In this document: piece by piece, positions 60,914 through 64,000 of the stretch
Layout of the letters: the number at the start of each line of letters is the position of its first letter
Position numbering within the stretch: the stretch's first letter is position 1
From: Streptomyces sp. APSN-46.1
GTDB taxonomy: Bacteria > Actinomycetota > Actinomycetes > Streptomycetales > Streptomycetaceae
Reading direction: 5' to 3'
Assembly (NCBI RefSeq): GCF_022815725.1
Contig: NZ_JALGRF010000006.1
Coordinates: 248,001-312,000, forward strand
DNA: 64,000 nucleotides
Notes under the pieces: generated by a model
Database searches by the model: none
The model's input: only the letters and a program-made list of their open reading frames with translations
Told to the model about the DNA's origin: nothing
Translations under genes and position numbers: made by a program

Positions 60914-60998
60914 TAAATCGGCAGATCGCACGAAGACGCAGCTCAACCGTGAGGGGATCTGTGACAGGTATCACCGCTCAGGTGTGATCTGCGATTTA
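60914..60998. repeat. imperfect inverted repeat upstream of sucC
   Basis: TAAATCGGCAGATCGCAC (60914-60931) and GTGTGATCTGCGATTTA (60982-60998) are complementary except for one missing base and one mismatch. A further GTGAC-N6-GTCAC palindrome stands at 61072-61087. The 303-base VWA-sucC gap has no gene; these may be operators or an intercistronic structure. Confidence 0.55.
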
Positions 60999-61168
60999 GG
61001 GACCCACGTCCCACGGGGATAACCTGCGAGACGGACATGCCGCGTCCACGGTCACCGTGTGCGCCTTCCTTGTGACAGAGCCGTCACGTTGCCCTCCGCG
61101 GCACGCCCACGCAGATAGCAGACAACCGCGAATCACTGCGAATCTTTGAAGACAAGGGACGGACGCGC

Positions 61169-62347
61169 GTGGACCTGTTCGAGTACCAGGCGAGGGACCT
61201 CTTCGCCAAGCACGGTGTACCGGTGCTGGCCGGTGAAGTCATCGACACGCCTGAGGCAGCCCGCGAGGCCACCGAGCGCATGGGTGGCAAGTCGGTCGTC
61301 AAGGCGCAGGTGAAGGTCGGCGGCCGCGGCAAGGCCGGCGGCGTCAAGCTCGCCGCCACCCCGGACGAGGCCGTCGCCCGTGCGACGGACATCCTGGGCA
61401 TGGACATCAAGGGCCACACGGTCCACAAGGTGATGATCGCCGAGACGGCTCCCGAGATCCTTGAGGAGTACTACGTCTCGTACCTGCTCGACCGGACCAA
61501 CCGCACCTTCCTGGCCATGGCCTCGGTCGCGGGCGGCATGGACATCGAGCAGGTCGCCGAGGAGACCCCGGAGAAGCTCGCCAAGGTCCCGGTGAACGCC
61601 AACGAGGGCGTGACCATCGAGAAGGCCCGCGAGATCGTCGCCCTGGCGCAGTTCCCGGCCGAGGTCGCCGAGAAGGTCGCCGAGGTCCTCGTGACCCTGT
61701 GGGCGACCTTCATCGCCGAGGACGCGCTCCTCGTCGAGGTCAACCCGCTCGCGAAGGTCGCCAACGGTGACGTCATCGCGCTCGACGGCAAGGTCTCGCT
61801 CGACGAGAACGCCGAGTTCCGCCAGCCGGGCCACGAGGAGTTCGTGGACCACGCGGCCGCGAACCCGCTGGAGGCCGCCGCCAAGGCGAAGAACCTCAAC
61901 TACGTCAAGCTGGACGGCGAGGTCGGCATCATCGGCAACGGCGCGGGTCTCGTCATGAGCACCCTCGACGTCGTCGCCTACGCCGGCGAGAACCACGGCG
62001 GCGTCAAGCCCGCCAACTTCCTGGACATCGGCGGTGGCGCCTCCGCCGCCGTCATGGCCAACGGTCTCGAGATCATCCTCGGCGACCCGGACGTCAAGTC
62101 CGTCTTCGTCAACGTCTTCGGTGGCATCACCGCGTGCGACGAGGTCGCCAACGGCATCGTCCAGGCGCTGGCCCTGCTGGAGGAGAAGGGCGAGGCGGTC
62201 ACCAAGCCGCTCGTCGTCCGTCTCGACGGCAACAACGCCGAGCTGGGTCGCAAGATCCTCTCGGACGCCAACCACCCGCTGGTGCAGCGCGTGGACACCA
62301 TGGACGGCGCGGCCGACAAGGCCGCCGAGCTCGCGGCTGCGAAGTAA
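61169..62347 (+). CDS. sucC: succinyl-CoA synthetase (ADP/GDP-forming), beta subunit
   Basis: With SucD this TCA-cycle enzyme converts succinyl-CoA to succinate, making ATP or GTP. The 392-residue protein begins MDLFEYQARDLFAKHGVPVL and has the ATP-grasp domain (VVKAQVKVGGRGKAGGVKLA), VEVNPLAKVANGDVIALDGK with metal ligands, and the C-terminal ligase domain (VFVNVFGGITACDEVANGI). The GTG at 61169 follows AAGGGACGG. sucD begins 21 bases after the stop. Confidence 0.98.
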   Translation: MDLFEYQARDLFAKHGVPVLAGEVIDTPEAAREATERMGGKSVVKAQVKVGGRGKAGGVKLAATPDEAVARATDILGMDIKGHTVHKVMIAETAPEILEEYYVSYLLDRTNRTFLAMASVAGGMDIEQVAEETPEKLAKVPVNANEGVTIEKAREIVALAQFPAEVAEKVAEVLVTLWATFIAEDALLVEVNPLAKVANGDVIALDGKVSLDENAEFRQPGHEEFVDHAAANPLEAAAKAKNLNYVKLDGEVGIIGNGAGLVMSTLDVVAYAGENHGGVKPANFLDIGGGASAAVMANGLEIILGDPDVKSVFVNVFGGITACDEVANGIVQALALLEEKGEAVTKPLVVRLDGNNAELGRKILSDANHPLVQRVDTMDGAADKAAELAAAK

Positions 62348-62368
62348 GGGCAGAGGTCACAGACTCAC

Positions 62369-63259
62369 ATGGCTATCTTCCTCAACAAGGACAGCAAGGT
62401 CATCGTCCAGGGCATGACCGGTGCCACGGGCATGAAGCACACGAAGCTGATGCTGGCTGACGGCAGCAACATCGTCGGCGGCGTGAACCCGCGCAAGGCG
62501 GGCACCACCGTCGACTTCGACGGCACCGAGGTCCCGGTCTTCGGGTCCGTCGCCGAGGCGATGGAGAAGACGGGCGCCAACGTCTCCGTCCTCTTCGTCC
62601 CGCCGGCCTTCGCCAAGGCCGCCGTCGTCGAGGCGATCGACGCCGAGATCCCGCTGGCCGTCGTCATCACCGAGGGCATCGCGGTGCACGACTCCGCCGC
62701 CTTCTGGGCGTACGCGACCGCCAAGGGCAACAAGACCCGGATCATCGGCCCGAACTGCCCGGGTCTGATCACCCCCGGCCAGTCCAACGCCGGCATCATC
62801 CCGGGCGACATCACCAAGCCCGGCAAGATCGGTCTCGTGTCCAAGTCCGGCACGCTGACCTACCAGATGATGTACGAGCTGCGCGACATCGGCTTCACCT
62901 CCGCCGTCGGCATCGGTGGCGACCCGGTCATCGGCACCACGCACATCGACGCTCTGGAGGCCTTCGAGGCCGACCCGGAGACCGAGCTGATCGTCATGAT
63001 CGGCGAGATCGGCGGCGACGCCGAGGAGCGTGCGGCGGACTTCATCGCGAAGAACGTCACCAAGCCGGTCGTCGGCTACGTCGCGGGCTTCACCGCCCCC
63101 GAGGGCAAGACCATGGGCCACGCCGGCGCCATCGTCTCCGGCTCTTCTGGCACCGCACAGGCCAAGAAGGAGGCCCTGGAGGCCGCCGGCGTCAAGGTCG
63201 GCAAGACGCCGACCGAGACGGCGAAGCTCGCGCGCGAGATCCTGAACGCCGCGCGGTAG
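62369..63259 (+). CDS. sucD: succinyl-CoA synthetase, alpha subunit
   Basis: The 296-residue CoA-binding and phospho-histidine subunit. It has the CoA-binding Rossmann domain at the N-terminus (VQGMTGATGMKHTKLML), then GPNCPGLITPGQSN and IGLVSKSGTLTYQM. The active-site His is in KTMGHAGAIVSGSSG, phosphorylated during catalysis. It is co-transcribed with sucC and followed by a strong terminator. Confidence 0.98.
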   Translation: MAIFLNKDSKVIVQGMTGATGMKHTKLMLADGSNIVGGVNPRKAGTTVDFDGTEVPVFGSVAEAMEKTGANVSVLFVPPAFAKAAVVEAIDAEIPLAVVITEGIAVHDSAAFWAYATAKGNKTRIIGPNCPGLITPGQSNAGIIPGDITKPGKIGLVSKSGTLTYQMMYELRDIGFTSAVGIGGDPVIGTTHIDALEAFEADPETELIVMIGEIGGDAEERAADFIAKNVTKPVVGYVAGFTAPEGKTMGHAGAIVSGSSGTAQAKKEALEAAGVKVGKTPTETAKLAREILNAAR

Positions 63260-63294
63260 CAGCCCCTGGCTGTATGTGTGTGCGTACGTGTGTA

Positions 63295-63335
63295 CGGGCG
63301 TGGCCCGCACCCTTCGAGGGTGCGGGCCACGCCCG
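63295..63335. terminator. terminator between sucD and the convergent sigma-like gene
   Basis: A perfect 18-19-bp stem (63295-63313 with 63317-63335) with a tiny TCG loop, 35 bases after the sucD stop and 6 bases after the end of the leftward gene. It can act in both directions. Confidence 0.9.
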
Positions 63336-63341
63336 TTCGCG

Positions 63342-64000
63342 CTACTCCCCCTTGGGGGCGAGGCGGGCCGGCCCGGCCGCCGGGTCATTGCGCAGCTTGT
63401 GGTGGAGCGCGCTGCTCCGCTCGGTCTGCTGCTGGGGGCCGCTGAGCGGGGGCACCCCGGAGACGCTCGTACCCGGGGCGAGCGGGGGCACGTACTCCGT
63501 CGGCGCGGTCGAGACCGTGTAGGCGGTCGCCACCGCGATCACGGCGGTCAGGCCGAATACGGCGCGGCTCCGGCGCCGGGTGCGCTGCTCGCCGGCGCCG
63601 CGTACGGCGGGCGCCGGGCGCGGGTCCAGGGGTACGGCGGGCCGGAGCGCGCCGAGCCGGTGGTGCAGTAGCGCGGACAGCTTCTCGGGTGGTGCGCCGG
63701 CCAGTTCGGGAACCCGGGCGGCGAGCATGGCGTGCGCGCGGAGGAGGCGGTTGCCGGCGGTGGGGGTGGTGGCCTCCGTCTCGGCGGCGGTGTCGGGGAG
63801 GTCGAGCCCGATGCCGTCGTAGAGCAGCACGGTGCGGCGGTGGACCGGCGGCAGCGCGAGCATCGCGTCCATCAGGGTCCGGTCGGCGGGGTGGGCCGGG
63901 GCCTTGTCGGCGTGCCGGTGCGCGCGGCGGAACCGGTGCCAGGGGGAGAGGGCGTACTCGTACGCGGCCGCGCGTACCCAGCCGACGGGGTCGGGGTCGG
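63342..64000 (-). CDS. RNA polymerase sigma factor-like membrane protein, N-terminus beyond the window edge
   Basis: The open frame continues past the right edge. The visible 219 residues start within a sigma region-2-like stretch (GWVRAAAYEYALSPWHRFRR), then LMDAMLALPPVHRRTVLLYDGI resembles region 4. About 60 residues of linker follow, then one membrane helix (AVFGLTAVIAVATAYTVST) and a short outer tail. A sigma-like N-terminus fused to a membrane segment is found in some Streptomyces ECF proteins. The family is likely but not certain with the start missing. Confidence 0.7.
   Translation of the reverse strand, partial: DPDPVGWVRAAAYEYALSPWHRFRRAHRHADKAPAHPADRTLMDAMLALPPVHRRTVLLYDGIGLDLPDTAAETEATTPTAGNRLLRAHAMLAARVPELAGAPPEKLSALLHHRLGALRPAVPLDPRPAPAVRGAGEQRTRRRSRAVFGLTAVIAVATAYTVSTAPTEYVPPLAPGTSVSGVPPLSGPQQQTERSSALHHKLRNDPAAGPARLAPKGE

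Overview
The window is a stretch of Streptomyces chromosome. The evidence is very high G+C with strong third-position GC bias, many GTG starts and leaderless starts, and developmental genes (whiD, bldM, shbA). It also carries the Streptomyces-type block groES-groEL1 / whiD / bldM / shbA / guaB / guaB-like / kinase cluster / GMC oxidoreductase / guaA / pcrA / icmB / sucCD. Mycobacterium tuberculosis has a recognisably related block (groES-groEL1-whiB3-sigD-guaB2-guaB3-choD-guaA), so the left half is an old actinobacterial core neighbourhood. No tRNA, rRNA or CRISPR array was recognised.

Layout. 1-1.5 kb: end of an FtsW/RodA-type gene and a membrane protein. 2-4.3 kb: groES-groEL1 behind a promoter carrying two CIRCE operators, ending in a terminator whose arm has been tandemly amplified. 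4.3-7.6 kb: SnoaL-like protein, short-chain dehydrogenase, MOSC protein, LysR regulator. 7.8-13 kb: whiD, bldM (with a sigma-BldN-type promoter), shbA sigma factor, guaB (with a sigma-R-type promoter), and a GuaB3-like protein lacking the catalytic Cys. 13.1-17 kb: a MazF/ribbon-helix-helix toxin-antitoxin pair with its own operator, a nucleotide-sugar dehydrogenase lacking its catalytic Cys, and glpD. 17-24.5 kb: three receptor-type Ser/Thr kinase genes, the middle one a pseudokinase with a huge insertion. 24.6-30 kb: aldehyde dehydrogenase, GMC oxidoreductase, LAXTG cell-wall protein. 30.2-33 kb: chorismate mutase behind a candidate Phe/Tyr attenuator, then an accessory patch with a tnpB-only IS200/IS605 element between two truncated genes. 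33-37.5 kb: guaA, a metal-site-less class II aldolase homologue, membrane proteins. 37.5-41 kb: divergent PspC / PspC-histidine-kinase / response-regulator locus. 41-49.5 kb: secreted esterase, NlpC/P60 and M23 hydrolases, pcrA, lipase. 49.8-52.5 kb: icmB, a SnoaL-like protein, an ISL3 transposase remnant and long GC-rich tandem repeats. 52.5-61 kb: five genes in two divergent arms (DUF5691 and SWIM leftward; MoxR AAA ATPase, DUF5682 and VWA rightward). 61-64 kb: sucCD and a partial sigma-like gene.

Most interesting reading. The five-gene SWIM/DUF5691/MoxR/DUF5682/VWA system is expressed from two facing promoters that both resemble the LexA-independent DNA-damage promoter (RecA-NDp, read by PafBC): TTGTCAGTG-N8-TACGGT leftward, exact to consensus, and TTGTCAGTG-N8-CACCGT rightward. 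The same motif stands exactly 7 bases before the tnpB start, and a weaker version stands before pcrA. The window therefore seems to hold several independent members of a damage-induced regulon, including an uncharacterised AAA/VWA system and a transposon-encoded RNA-guided nuclease. The window is also rich in enzyme homologues that keep the fold but lack the catalytic residues: a pseudokinase, a UDP-sugar dehydrogenase without Cys, an aldolase without Zn ligands, and a GuaB3 without Cys.
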